Assembly: GCF_035319885.1 (NCBI RefSeq)
Contig: NZ_CP141285.1
Location: forward strand, 2,046,001 to 2,110,000
Length of the DNA: 64,000 bases
Direction of reading: 5' to 3'
Source of the DNA: Altererythrobacter sp. H2
GTDB lineage: Bacteria > Pseudomonadota > Alphaproteobacteria > Sphingomonadales > Sphingomonadaceae
Under the pieces are notes generated by a model that had not been told where the DNA came from, did not search any database, and saw nothing but the letters and a program-made list of their open reading frames with translations. Positions 27,701 through 36,617 of the stretch are shown one piece after another (within the stretch, counting starts at the first letter, position 1; every line of letters begins with the position of its first letter). The position numbers and the translations under genes are program-made.

Positions 27701-30700
27701 GTCCCGCAGATCGACATCACCCGTGCGGCTGACGGCGCTGAACAGTTCGCTGGCATCAAGCGTGGTCGCAATGCCGTTGCTGCCCATGACGATGTCGTTG
27801 CGGGTGGTGATGCGGATTGCGCGCGCATTGACCGTGCCCTGCTCGATAGTCAGGGCAATGACATCGTTCGCGCTGGCCTGTCCGATGTCGATCACGTTGT
27901 CCGCAGCGATACTGCCAAGGCAGATGTTGCCTTCGAGGCAGGGCGCGGTCAGCAGCCCGTTGTCGTCCGAACCGGCAACGCCGGAAGCCGGGGCATTGTC
28001 GATATCGAACGAGAGCGAGCTGGCGGCGAAACTACCGTCAAGCCCGTCGATTGCAGCGGCGCGGGCGATCACCGCACCACGTCCGCCGTCCAGCCTGCCG
28101 TCCACCACCAGCGACGCGATCGGGGTGGCCGGGGTGCTGAACAGGTTGGTCAGCCCGCCAGCGTGGAGATCAATCGAACCGGCCCCGTCAAAGGGGTTCG
28201 CCGGATCAATCGCGAGTGCTGCATCGCGGGCAGATTGCAGCAAAGCGCCGGTGTCGATGATGATATCATCACCCGTTCGAACAACAATCGCGTCACCAGT
28301 CAGTGCCTGCGACCCGGTGGCGAACCGTGCGCTGCCACCGGCGTTGACTGCGATCGAGGCATAGGAATCGACCGTGCCGGTAATCAGCACATCGGCCAGA
28401 TTATCGTAGGCCGAGCCGCCAAAAGGGTCGAGCCCGGCATCGATCCGGATGCCGGAAGCGTTGCTCGCCCCCTGCGGGCCGGTCACCCGGGCATTGCCCA
28501 GCGTCACATCGCCCCCGGCGGCGATCACCAGCGCCGGTATCGCTCTGACATCGGCCAGATCGACCGCGCCGCCGGCGAGCAGGACGACTTCGTTACCGGA
28601 CAGGATTGTCCCCGCGGCCGCTGTGATCGCGCCGCCTGCCTGCGCCAGCACGTTGCCGGTGCTGCCGAGAGAGACGAGCCCGCCCGTGTTGCCGCTATGG
28701 CTCAGCAGGATGTCACCACTGGCATCGAGGCTGGTGTTGCCGCCAACCCGGATCTGCCCCGCCCCGTCGAGGACCAAAGCGATATCGCCTGCCGTTGCAG
28801 TGACTGACAGGTTACCGCCCACATCCGCCGCTCCGAGTGTCACCCCGGCCCCTGTAATGCTGGTATCGGTGCCGCTTGTCAGGCTGGCAAACGACGGCGT
28901 CCCGGCCGCAGCAATCGTGATCGCATTTGCGGCATCGAGCGCGCCAAAGGCTGCATCACCAACCGTGGTCGTGGCGCCAATCGAACCGCCCGAGGTCACA
29001 TCACCGACGGCAATGCTCTGCGCCAGCAATGTAACGCTGCCGTCACTCTCGATATCGCCTGTGCCGACGTGCGCGCTGATCAGGCCGCTGCTGGCGGTGA
29101 GTGTGACCGGGCTGGTCGCGCGGATCAGGTCGAAAAGGATGTCGCTCCCGCTGGTCAGAGTGACGGCGCCCGCGATCACATCGCCCAGCACAATCCGGGT
29201 TCCGGTTACGAAAACCGCGCCGGGCGAGGACAGGTTGCCGCCCGACACTGCGCTGCCTGCGACAAAGGTAAGCGCGCCAGTCGCACTGGCCGCATCGAAC
29301 GTAATCCCGCCCCCGGCATCGGCCGTGAACCCGCCGCCTTGTGCAGCCAGCGTGCCGAACCCGATACTGCCGGTAGCGTCGAGATCGATCGAGGTGGCGA
29401 CCGTTACGGTGCCGGTCCCGGCGATATCGCCTGCGATTGCATTAAGACGCAGCGCGCGTCCGACCGATCCTGAGTCAAGGCGCACTGACCGGGCAGTGAT
29501 GGTGGTGTCGAGGCCGGAATCGGACGATCCGACTACCGCGTCACCACCAAGGGCTGTCACCCGCACACTCAAGGCTGCCGAAGCCTCGCCGATCAAGGCG
29601 TCGCCGGTTGTGGCGACGGCAGTGGCGTCAAGGAAGGTGGAGGTGAAGCTGTCGATCTCGATCGATGCGGCATCGATGGTCGGCGCTGCCCCCTGGAAGG
29701 CGCCGCCGGTCAGGGCGCCACCCACATCCAGGTCAAGGCCATTACTGCTCAGCAGCGACGCAATATCGGCATCACCCGCAACATCGACAATCACAGTCTG
29801 GTTGGTCGTACCCGAAGCCAGGGCGCCGGCGGCCAGGTTGCCGCCCGCCTGTATCGTCAGCACGGCCCCGGCCGAGAGATCGGCCAGCAGCATGTCACCG
29901 GCGGAAACGAGGTCCACCCGGCCGACTGCGCTTACGCCACCCAGCGAAAGGGCATCGGCTGACGTGACCGCGAACCCGAGCGCGGAATCGACCGTGCCGA
30001 CTGCAATCGAGCCAGTCGTCGAGATCAGGGTGGAATTGGCCCCCGTCCCGGTCTGTTCCAGCGTACCGATCTCCATCGACCCCGCCTCAGCCAGTATCCG
30101 GCCTCGTGACAGGAGCGCGTCGGCGGCAAACGCACCGCCGACAGTGATATCGGTAATGTTGTTGCTGGTGAGCGAGGTGATGGTGGCATCGCCGCCAACC
30201 GACAGGCTGGCCGCCTGAGTGAATGTACCGGCGACCAGGTCGAGCGCCGTCAGGTCGCCGCCTGCCGTGAGAGCAAAGGCCGCCCCGGCTGACAGATCGC
30301 CCAGCGCCATATTGGTGCCGGACGTGAGATTCACATTTCCAGCAGCGGTGACTGCACCTGTTGCCACAGCACCGGCGCTGTTCACCGTGATCCCTGACAG
30401 GGACGCAACAAGCTCTTCAGCAGTCAGATCGCCGCTGGTTGATTCAAGGTCAATAAATCCGGCTGACGAAGTGACTCGACCAAGCAGGATCGAACCGGCC
30501 GTCACATTGATGTTCGAACCTGCGAGAATCGATCCGCCAGTGATCGACCCGCCGGTCAGGCTGACCAGTCGGGCGCTGTCTATGCCGGTGAAGCCGATAT
30601 CGCCGGCCGCCTCCACTGTTACATCCGACGAGGCCCCGGTCGTGGTCAGTTGGCCAACGGTAAAGTCGCCGCCCGCATTTGCGGTAAAGGCGAGGCTGTT

Positions 30701-33700
30701 GACCGTTGTCAGCGAGATGGCAGCAGCACTGGTCAGGCTGACGGCACCGGTGGTTGCCATGATGCCGACAATGAGATCGCCAGCCGAAGTTGTCAGCGTG
30801 GTCTGCGCGGTGGCTCCGACTGCACCGATTTCCATGGCCGTGGCGTCGGCGGTTATGATCCGCCCGTCGATGCCCGCAGCGTCAAGGCGTCCGCCAGCAT
30901 CGAGCAACACATCGAGACCGGAGCGGGCCAGGCCCAGGCCGATCGAGCCGCCTGCCGCAGCATCGATGGTGCCGGTGGTGGTCGTCAGATTACCGGTGGA
31001 GATCGCACCGACTGCGTCGAGGTCGATGGTGCGCGTCGCCACAATGTCGGCATCACCCCCACCGGTGATGTCGCCCGCAATGGCATTGAGCACCACATCG
31101 CGGCTGGACCTGATCGCGGTAAAGGCAATGTTCTGCGCCGTGATGACGACATCGGGGCCCGCGCCGATCAATGCGCCGGGTCCGGCGCTGAAATCGCCGC
31201 CTGCAGTGGCAGTCAGCGTACCGCCGAGGTCGAGCGACGCAAGGTTGCCCACATTGCCCGTGTGGGTGACGTCGATATCGCCGCCCGCCTGAAGGATCGT
31301 GTCGCCACCGACCGCGAACTGGCCGCTGGCGGTGAACTGAAACGCAATGTCCCCCGCCACATTGGCATCGACGGCCCCCGTAACGGTAATGGGCCCGCTG
31401 CCACCCGCAATCGTGAGGGACGGCGTGCCGGGAGCCGTGCCGGGTCCGCCGGCGGTCACGGCAAGTGACCCCATGGTAATGAGCCCGGCGGGATCTGCCG
31501 AGGCATCGGTGATAGTGATCCGGCCCCCAGCCGTGGACCCGGCGACGGTGCCGCCACCGCCAATGCCGCTTGCATCGATCACGACCGTTCCCAGCGAAAG
31601 AACTCCGGGACTGCCATCAAGCGTTTCGAGCAAGGGGGTTCCACCAGTGCCGAGGCCGCCATTTCCGCTCGCACCGAAGACGCCTGTTCCCTCGTCTCCG
31701 CCCAGGCCGCCGGCACCACCTGTGCCAGTTGCCAGGATCCGGAGGTCCGGTGCGACAATGGTTCCGCCCACCGCTCGCAAGGTCGGTGAACCGCCGGTGC
31801 CACGGCCCCCGTTGCCGCCCGCACCGGGGCTGCCGCCGCTGACCATGTCCACGCTGCCGCCCTGGCCGCCGGCGCCCCCGGTCGCGCCCACGGCAAGGAT
31901 GAAGGTGCTTCCGGAAATGCCCTCCAGCGTCAGCGTTGCCCCGCTGCCGGCTTCCAGAGCAAGGGTGCCGCCCGTGGCGTCGCCGCCGGTGCCGCCGTTC
32001 CCTACCGGGCCGCCAATATCGTTACCCCCGCCAATCCCGCCAGCCCCGCCTGTAGCGATCGCGCTGGCGGTGACCAGCGACGGATCCAGTGTCAGCATGG
32101 CTCCCTCGCCACTGATCCGGAAACGCGAAGTGCCACCAATCGCCGCACCGCCAGTGCCGCCCAGACCGCCGGGCGTTACCGAATCACCGGATCCGCCGAT
32201 CCCGCCGCTGCCTCCGGTTGCGTCCGCATCAAGGGCAAGATTGCCCAGCGCAAGCGTGATCGTCGGCCCGTCGGCAACGTCGAGCGCGGCAGTGCCGCCT
32301 GTGCCAACCCCGCCGGAGCCGCCTTGACCACCCGAAGCACCTGTGCCTCCAATCCCGCCAATCCCGCGCGCACGGGCAATCAGGCTGTTGAGCGTCAGAT
32401 CGCCCCGGGCAACAAGCTCGATGGTGCCGCCAGTGCCATCGCCGCCGGGACCGCCGCTGCCGCTGGACGCACCGTTCCCACCGATTCCCCCGGTGCCAAT
32501 CGACGTGAAGAACGCATCGTTGATGGTCAGGCCCGAAGCCGCGTCGGACGTGATCCGGATGTCTCCGGCCAGTCCGGACCCGCCTGCCGCACCAGCGCCG
32601 CCCTCCCCGCCCCGGGCATCGAGCACAATGCTGGCGTCACCGACATCGACCTGAGAGCCGATAACGGTCAGACTGAAATCGGGTGCTGTCACATCCGCCC
32701 CGGCAAAGCCGAATGCCGCAGTGTCCGTGGAAGCTTCGTAGCTAACGTCAAAGACCGGGATATCGACCGTGCTGTTTTCGATCCGCAGCGCGATGCTCCC
32801 GCCCCGGACACTGCCGAGCGGGCCAGTCGGTTCAGTATTGTAGAAACTGCCGAGGAAGGACGACAGAGCAATGTCGCCCGCAAAGCTTGATCCGTTCAGT
32901 ATCGAGATGCTCTGATTGCCGCCAAGCGCAAGTCCGGCCGCTCCTCCCGCCCCGTCACCGCCGACCGCTTCGCCGAACGCAAACAGTCCTATGTTGCCAG
33001 TATGGGTTGAGCCATCGAGCAGATAGGTCAGATCGCCCGACCGGGAAGAGCCGCCTGCCAGGGCAAACCCGCCACCGGCAAAGGTATCCATGGTCAGGTT
33101 GCCATCAATAGCCGACCCGTTGCGCGCAAGCAGGCCGATGCTGCCACCGGTCACGGGGCCGCCGGTGCTGTTGGGCACGATGCTGGTAAAGAAAATGTCC
33201 GACGTGATCGAGGAGCTGTCCAGTCCCACCCGCACGTTGCCGGTCGTCACGGGCGTGGCCGATGGCCCGTGCAGGTATTCAGCATAGAGCGCGGTGAAAC
33301 CTGCCGTCAGGCTTGAACCGTTGATGAGGTCAATGACGATAGCATCGGACAGGCTGTTGGTTGTCGCCCCGACAACGGTTGTGGAAAACGAGAAACCCGC
33401 ACCGGCGTCCAGCGTGGCATTGTCCAACATGACCCGGATCGTGCCATCGGTCGCGTCGCCGCCAGGCGCGTACGTTTCCAGGGTGGCGTCGAAGGAGCCC
33501 CACTGGTGGGTGCTGTTCGCCAGAGTGACGGTAATCGAGCCGCCAGTGGCGGTGGCATCCCCGGGAAACAGGTTCGGTGACGGTGGGCCGGCGCTGGCCG
33601 GATTGTCCCTGCCCGCGCCCGCCAGCAACTGCGACTGGCTGGCAATCGTCGACGAACCGCCCGTAAAGGCGAGGTTGATCTCGCCGCCAAAGGTGTCACC

Positions 33701-36604
33701 CCCTGTCAGCGTCTGGAGCAGCGGGTTGCCGGACTGGGGCTCATAGGCTCTCGCATCAACAAACAGGCTCCGCTGGCGCGGCCCCACCGGGAACCCGGCA
33801 ATGGGGAACTGGCCCTCGATGTCGAAGCTCGACCCGGTTCCGCTCATCAGGAGATCGACCGTGCCGCCGCGTCCGGCGCCGGCATTGAGCTCACCGATCG
33901 CCGCCTTTGCGCTGGCATCAATCCACAGACCGCCCGTGATTGTGAGAGCTCCGGCGCTGGCGACATCGACCAATGCCGTGCCTCCGGTCGCATCTGCGCC
34001 AGTGGCTCCGCCTCTCAAATCGGCATGGCCGGCCGCATTGACGTACGCGACGAGGTTGCCGAAGATATTGAGGGCGCCGCCGGACGCGAGCAGGCTGGCT
34101 GTTCCGCCAGAGGAGGCGCCGTTGCCGCCGGGCGCGCCGAACACACTTGGCCCGCCCCCCCCGTCACCGCCGACGCCCCCGCGCCCACCGGCGTCAAGGC
34201 GCACCGTTCCGGTAAGGTCAGTGATGCCCAGCGACCCTGCGTTCAAGGCGGCAACGGTGATTGCGCCACCCTGGGCATTGCCGCCAGACCCTCCATTGCC
34301 GGGGGCGAAGAAGGGGGCTGCACCCCCGACGCCACCGGTCCCGCCAGTGCCGGTTGCAAGAACGGCGCTGGCAAGGCTCACAGATGTCGCTGCGCCATCG
34401 GCTACAAGATTGACACTGCCGCCAACCCCTGCGCCACCGGCGCCGCCATTGGCCGCAGGGTCAAAATCATTGGGGGTCGCACCGCCCGTCCCGCCGTCGC
34501 CGCCGGTTCCGGCGGCCGCCAGGGCAAGCACGGGGTTGCCGGTAAGCGTACCGCGGTTGGCGATGCTGATCGAACCGCCCGTGCCTATGCCTCCGCCTCC
34601 GCCCGCCACCAGATCAGAACCGTTGCCACCTGCCCCGCCGGAACCGGAGACGTCGACACTGAGCGTCGCCAGATCGAGGGAGCCGCCAGCCAGATTGCTG
34701 ATCGACACAGTCCCCCCGATACCGCCACCACCGGCGTCGCTTGTCGCCAGTGCCGCACCACCACCACCGCCCAGCCCGATCGCACTGATCGACAGCCCGT
34801 TGCCACTCAGGCGTGCGCTATTGTTGACCGTGACCGTCCCGCCTTGCGCGCCGTTTGCCCGCCCCGTGGCAGCGAGGGAATCGTCTGCATCGGCGTCGGC
34901 TCTCAGAATCAAATTGCCGAAGGTCAGCGCGCCGGAGGCCAGGGTGAGATCGACCGTACCACCGGTCACCGTGGTGCCGGACGTCACCGGGCCCGGGGCA
35001 GACCGGTTCCCGGACACATCGATCAGCATGTCACCAAGGTTGATCCGGCTGTTGTTGCCCGACAGGCCGATATTGATACCACCGCCCGTCGCGGTGCCGG
35101 ACCGCAGGCTGCCAAAACCCGCGGTAGCCCCGGCTGTCAGCGTGGTGTTCCCGTTGACCAGCAGTTCGCCACCCTGCGAGACATCGATGTTGATCGAGCC
35201 ACCGATGCCGTCGCCGCCGAACGTCGGGCCCACGGAAACGCCGATCGGACTCACCGGGATATTGTCCACCCCGTTGCCGAATGCCGAAAGAAACAGGTTC
35301 CCGCCAACGATCAGACCGGACAAGCTTGCGTCGTCGTTCCTGCCCGCATCATCGACAATTACCGAAAGGGTGCCGCCCTGCCCCGGGACAGCGGCCTGGG
35401 CAGTGAAATTGTCGAACGCGAGAACCGAAGCACCTGAAGTGGCCCGGATGGTCAGCTCGTCCCCGGCCAGACCGATGAAGTCGGCCCCGTTCGTGGCACT
35501 GCCAATGGTCAGGTTGTTGCCGATACCGTCAAGATCGATGATCAGGTCACCGCTGGCCTGTGCGATAGTCGAGGAATTGAGTGTCGCCGGACCCAGTGTG
35601 ATATTGCCGGAACGGGCCAGCGCCCCATCGCCCGCGCTCAGGACGATGATCCCGTTGCCGGCAGTGGCGACCGAGGCATCGGCGTAGCCGACATTACCCC
35701 CGACCAGCAGGTTGACGAAGTCATTCTTGGCGACGGTGGCCAGCGTGAATGCCCGGCTTGGGTTGTCAGCGGGCGTGGCACCGGTGGTGGTCCCGGTATG
35801 GACGACGCCGTTAGGATCATCGGTGCCGACATCGATCACCATGTCGAACAGGCCGCCGGTCACCGTCAGCGTGCCGCTTTCGGCGCCCACGTACGACACG
35901 TTGCCGCCGGAGATGACCGTTCCACCCTGCACCACCCGCGGGGCCCACATGACCATATAGTTGGTGGCAAGAAGCTGCGCCCCCGGAAGCACGGTTACCC
36001 CGCTCCCGGGCTGGCTCACGCCCAGGAAGTCCATCCCTGTCCCGGCACCACCGATGCCGGTCAGGTTGCTTGAGGTGAGCACCAGCCCGCCCACGGCAAA
36101 CACGGAAGTCGGCCCGGCAATGATCCCCCCGGGGCTGTAGAACCAGACGTTGCCCCCGACCGCGCCCCCCACGAGGCTGACGACACCGCCGTTGAACTGG
36201 ATCGCGCGGCTCGGATCGTCCGGGATGATCCGGTTGAGCACTGTATAAGTGCCATCCCCCGTAAACCCGAGGATGTTCCCTGCCGGCAGGATATCGATCA
36301 CGTTCGTGCTTGTGGCGATATCATCCGGCCGCCAGGTGATGATCGCCTGAGGTGAATTTACCTGCACGACATCGCTGGTCGCGCTCCGGCTGATGTTGAC
36401 CGTGCCGGTAACGGCGACCGGATCGGCCTTGAACGCTTTCACTCCCGGTGCGACCTGCGCCTGGGCCGACGGGGGGTTGAGCAGCATGGCCACGGCCGCA
36501 GCGACAACCGAGGCACTGCCCAGCAGCCCCGTCCGCCGCTGAAGGCGTGTGCGGCGAAGGGCGGAAGGCGAAATCTGGGGCGGGCGTCCGGGGGAATGCT
36601 TCAT
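21785..36604 (-). CDS. Giant TpsA-type exoprotein (filamentous haemagglutinin-like)
   Basis: A 4939-residue protein, by far the largest in the window. Residues 1-49 form an extended basic signal peptide cleaved after PSAQA. Residues about 50-300 resemble a TPS secretion domain, with NVWFYSPGGIIAGPTSVF standing for the NPNG-type motif that guides export through TpsB. The rest is a long right-handed beta-helix pattern of short Val/Ile/Leu and Gly/Thr/Ser repeats. Two blocks (about residues 595-840 and 1330-1690) are very glycine-rich (GGxGG turns). Modules of about 190 residues recur near the middle and C-terminal half. There are only six cysteines: C2889/C2895, C4842/C4850 and C4924/C4934. Likely a surface adhesin or released exoprotein. 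GAGGGAG ribosome site; 13 bp after tpsB. Confidence 0.88.
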   Translation of the reverse strand: MKHSPGRPPQISPSALRRTRLQRRTGLLGSASVVAAAVAMLLNPPSAQAQVAPGVKAFKADPVAVTGTVNISRSATSDVVQVNSPQAIITWRPDDIATSTNVIDILPAGNILGFTGDGTYTVLNRIIPDDPSRAIQFNGGVVSLVGGAVGGNVWFYSPGGIIAGPTSVFAVGGLVLTSSNLTGIGGAGTGMDFLGVSQPGSGVTVLPGAQLLATNYMVMWAPRVVQGGTVISGGNVSYVGAESGTLTVTGGLFDMVIDVGTDDPNGVVHTGTTTGATPADNPSRAFTLATVAKNDFVNLLVGGNVGYADASVATAGNGIIVLSAGDGALARSGNITLGPATLNSSTIAQASGDLIIDLDGIGNNLTIGSATNGADFIGLAGDELTIRATSGASVLAFDNFTAQAAVPGQGGTLSVIVDDAGRNDDASLSGLIVGGNLFLSAFGNGVDNIPVSPIGVSVGPTFGGDGIGGSINIDVSQGGELLVNGNTTLTAGATAGFGSLRSGTATGGGINIGLSGNNSRINLGDMLIDVSGNRSAPGPVTSGTTVTGGTVDLTLASGALTFGNLILRADADADDSLAATGRANGAQGGTVTVNNSARLSGNGLSISAIGLGGGGGAALATSDAGGGGIGGTVSISNLAGGSLDLATLSVDVSGSGGAGGNGSDLVAGGGGGIGTGGSISIANRGTLTGNPVLALAAAGTGGDGGTGGATPNDFDPAANGGAGGAGVGGSVNLVADGAATSVSLASAVLATGTGGTGGVGGAAPFFAPGNGGSGGNAQGGAITVAALNAGSLGITDLTGTVRLDAGGRGGVGGDGGGGPSVFGAPGGNGASSGGTASLLASGGALNIFGNLVAYVNAAGHADLRGGATGADATGGTALVDVASAGALTITGGLWIDASAKAAIGELNAGAGRGGTVDLLMSGTGSSFDIEGQFPIAGFPVGPRQRSLFVDARAYEPQSGNPLLQTLTGGDTFGGEINLAFTGGSSTIASQSQLLAGAGRDNPASAGPPSPNLFPGDATATGGSITVTLANSTHQWGSFDATLETYAPGGDATDGTIRVMLDNATLDAGAGFSFSTTVVGATTNSLSDAIVIDLINGSSLTAGFTALYAEYLHGPSATPVTTGNVRVGLDSSSITSDIFFTSIVPNSTGGPVTGGSIGLLARNGSAIDGNLTMDTFAGGGFALAGGSSRSGDLTYLLDGSTHTGNIGLFAFGEAVGGDGAGGAAGLALGGNQSISILNGSSFAGDIALSSFLGSFYNTEPTGPLGSVRGGSIALRIENSTVDIPVFDVSYEASTDTAAFGFAGADVTAPDFSLTVIGSQVDVGDASIVLDARGGEGGAGAAGGSGLAGDIRITSDAASGLTINDAFFTSIGTGGIGGNGASSGSGGPGGDGTGGTIELVARGDLTLNSLIARARGIGGIGGTGASGGQGGSGGVGTGGTAALDVADGPTITLALGNLALDADATGGSGGIGGSGDSVTPGGLGGTGGAAIGGTSRFRISGEGAMLTLDPSLVTASAIATGGAGGIGGGNDIGGPVGNGGTGGDATGGTLALEAGSGATLTLEGISGSTFILAVGATGGAGGQGGSVDMVSGGSPGAGGNGGRGTGGSPTLRAVGGTIVAPDLRILATGTGGAGGLGGDEGTGVFGASGNGGLGTGGTPLLETLDGSPGVLSLGTVVIDASGIGGGGTVAGSTAGGRITITDASADPAGLITMGSLAVTAGGPGTAPGTPSLTIAGGSGPITVTGAVDANVAGDIAFQFTASGQFAVGGDTILQAGGDIDVTHTGNVGNLASLDLGGTLTATAGGDFSAGPGALIGAGPDVVITAQNIAFTAIRSSRDVVLNAIAGDITGGGDADIVATRTIDLDAVGAISTGNLTTTTGTIDAAAGGSIGLGLARSGLDVLLDAGGRLDAAGIDGRIITADATAMEIGAVGATAQTTLTTSAGDLIVGIMATTGAVSLTSAAAISLTTVNSLAFTANAGGDFTVGQLTTTGASSDVTVEAAGDIGFTGIDSARLVSLTGGSITGGSILAGSNINVTAGSILLGRVTSSAGFIDLESTSGDLTAEELVASLSGITVNSAGAVATGAVTAAGNVNLTSGTNMALGDLSAGAAFALTAGGDLTALDLVAGTFTQAASLSVGGDATITSLTSNNITDITVGGAFAADALLSRGRILAEAGSMEIGTLEQTGTGANSTLISTTGSIAVGTVDSALGFAVTSADALSLGGVSAVGRVDLVSAGDMLLADLSAGAVLTIQAGGNLAAGALASGTTNQTVIVDVAGDADIASLLSSNGLDLDVGGALTGGAFQGAAPTIDAASIEIDSFTSTFLDATAVATTGDALIGEASAALSVRVTALGGDAVVGSSDSGLDTTITARSVRLDSGSVGRALRLNAIAGDIAGTGTVTVATSIDLDATGSIGFGTLAAQGGGFTADAGGGITFDAASATGALTFVAGSAVSGGNLSSPGAVFVTGTRIVLGDVIAGAVTLTSGSDILFDLIRATSPVTLTASSGLISAHVGTGDIESDGSVTLLAQSIAVGDVTSGGSIGATTTVGDAAFGALDAANAITIAAAGTPSFASLTSGTDTSITGAGVTLGAADVGGNLSVTATAGDIALVLDGAGQIRVGGNTSLDASGDILLSHSGNTGGLVSLGSTGNVLAQAGGAITAAAGTILSGNEVVLLAGGAVDLADVRAIPALVIAAGGDVTLGNARVTGPQGASNASGIRIDAGLDPFGGSAYDNLADVLITGTVDSYASIAVNAGGSARFATGSQALTGDAIVVRTGDDIIIDTGALLQSARDAALAIDPANPFDGAGSIDLHAGGLTNLFSTPATPIASLVVDGRLDGGRGAVIARAAAIDGLDGSFAASSLSFDIDNAPASGVAGSDDNGLLTAPCLEGNICLGSIAADNVIDIGQASANDVIALTIEQGTVNARAIRITTRNDIVMGSNGIATTLDASELFSAVSRTGDVDLRDAGIASSQIVIEAAGSLLGSASLTSTGDIGITVGQDVIATEISAGGELTSAAGVGGALEGLFETPGDFLVGQVRAGSGGIDYRAGGDIVLGAFSAPGGLAAFTAGGLAQLDAVDTGADLRVEGSRIVLGEVLANSVSLRSAGDILVDHAETATDFTAIAGLSFTTSLNSIITGGDIVIDAGGPAALGNSSAGGLIDVRGSQIDFASLVAGTTIELSTVAPGITAGGTGDITGGAVQAGEGVSSLVTTAGDITLSGDAGADGDLFLTANGGAITLGGQTSAGGLLSLAAGTTIAAGDLASATGDVVADAARGIAVADITAANDVRLLAVAGGMGFGSLTAGRDASVSAAGEVTGFSFDAGRDGDLQADRDGSGAGDLVLTGLASAVRNLNLLGANVTLADVEVTGVTPAPAGRLSGFVTVNSTSGSVQIGDVTAPGMTIVSEGGNLVAGTLTAFDPVLAFGLPTVIDLSAFGGDITVGALATVGDVTIFNAGGGVTRVLGTTSAGNDVVFSGSGDFLFDGAITAGRDLTGLADDPVAGSVMFGAGITAGRNVRVAAADGTITLLPGSGGPSLAGGNLAFSAREIGLSALEIGGNLGLTASAGSIDATEVARVGGAIAFAASDHVTFGALSAAGGGFAVNAGGTIAFDAAESSDSITMAAGGSIAGGDLEAPGEVTLEAASIAIGNGKAGAFAFASGSDIVFDRLQSGGAINLAASAGTIAANTGAGDIVSGADVTLLAQAIALGDVTSDGSINATATLADAAFGALDAVSAIAITAAGTATTASLASGGSTTMSGGSVSLANGSVGGNLGLRATAGDIAATGAITVGGAIDLEAAGNIGLGTIAAQGGAFTVDAGGGLTFDQATASGALAFVAAGEVAGGNLSSPGSVSVTGSRVLLGDVLAGTVNLSSGSDILFNLIRSNDAVSLTASNGRIGANTGAGDIVTDADVSLVAQSIALGLVDAAGSVTAETTAGDMSFARLEVGSNIALDSAGGIDVSLAEAGGNFTAAAAAAFVTGPDSIITGGDIVINAGGPVTLGNSSAGGLIAVTGSQIDFAALVAGEIVTLLTESSSQTAFGNGNVTGDSLTAGAGASSIASTFGSVTIAGDTTVGGGLSVVADADIALGTVNVLGGNLLASAGGDISIGTGSASGDASLNAGQSISLAGDLDAGGTVALRAQTGAIAARDLVAGAGVSAISAADMALRDVILSGGGASLVSGGDIAVRNVSGADGAGVSVTADGSVDFAGIDSAGPVSLLAETGEIVGGNIASGAGVTVDGEAVTLALIAAAGEVSGIAGSGAFSAGGITSTGGAIDLQGATAVTADSLAAATDLAVTGGAIDLGTGTAGGSVTLASGLGDGIVSGALVAGNAIAIDAGTGGFSGTTLVADGALTVASAAGIAFDSVAAGASVGLSSSGAGDIAATTITAGADVTIATDGSFMADSVTASQSGTGVVDIAAVTGITLNTLVGNTALLAASGGAVRVNVDIDMSGLVDASGQSVFLRSTGNLAALANASSGDIDIETSGDLDMSGAQAVAGDVRLVSSGGNATLANVRARESSPGTGGNVLIEAGENLAVSGEVDAAADLTMRAGERADLRAAAVGRDIVLQAADLAISSAGSLGSLDATETIDISGGGIARIGGEAGSASGFTIDNDEFSRIAASQSIAISASTAIMLDDLDIRVASGTSANGNLRGEGRVDFRAAEGIEVVGEVVMTGATADNALGLETGGNVFLNAATGLLEVNDGSGTFLGAIAVVASNFYALTEQALADVEGASGIAAINDRLARNDGIDNPDGVIRTGTLDITTVSSEVFIQNTAPGRRFGERRGFTVDVLLISDPSGTNQPIVINGIIAGVTGVNAVPLAQISSAFDPGATINGCLIANPAGCIEIPEFLGEGSFPVQDLIEEQLAENTTNPDETIGGGLLDTPLFELREAADGRNDPLIDDPVTGAGNEDLWVGECEGEAAESALCAEPAE
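24700..25800 (-). repeat. Adjacent duplicated modules inside the exoprotein gene
   Basis: Two neighbouring copies (about 25800-25240 and 25160-24740) of a module also found near 29320-28770 share a common order: TFDxAxxxG..., a GGNLSSPG-like turn, LGDVxAGxVxLxSGSDIxFxLI, a GAGDIxxxxxVxLLAQSIALGxV block and a closing TAGDI. Identity between copies is visibly high at protein level. They look like intragenic duplications of beta-helix stretches. Confidence 0.6.
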
Positions 36605-36617
36605 CGCGCGTACTCCC

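Noticed and set aside
31500-34860. Repetitive DNA that could be mistaken for a CRISPR or satellite array
   Set aside because: It is in-frame coding for glycine-rich turns, with no constant repeat-spacer spacing.
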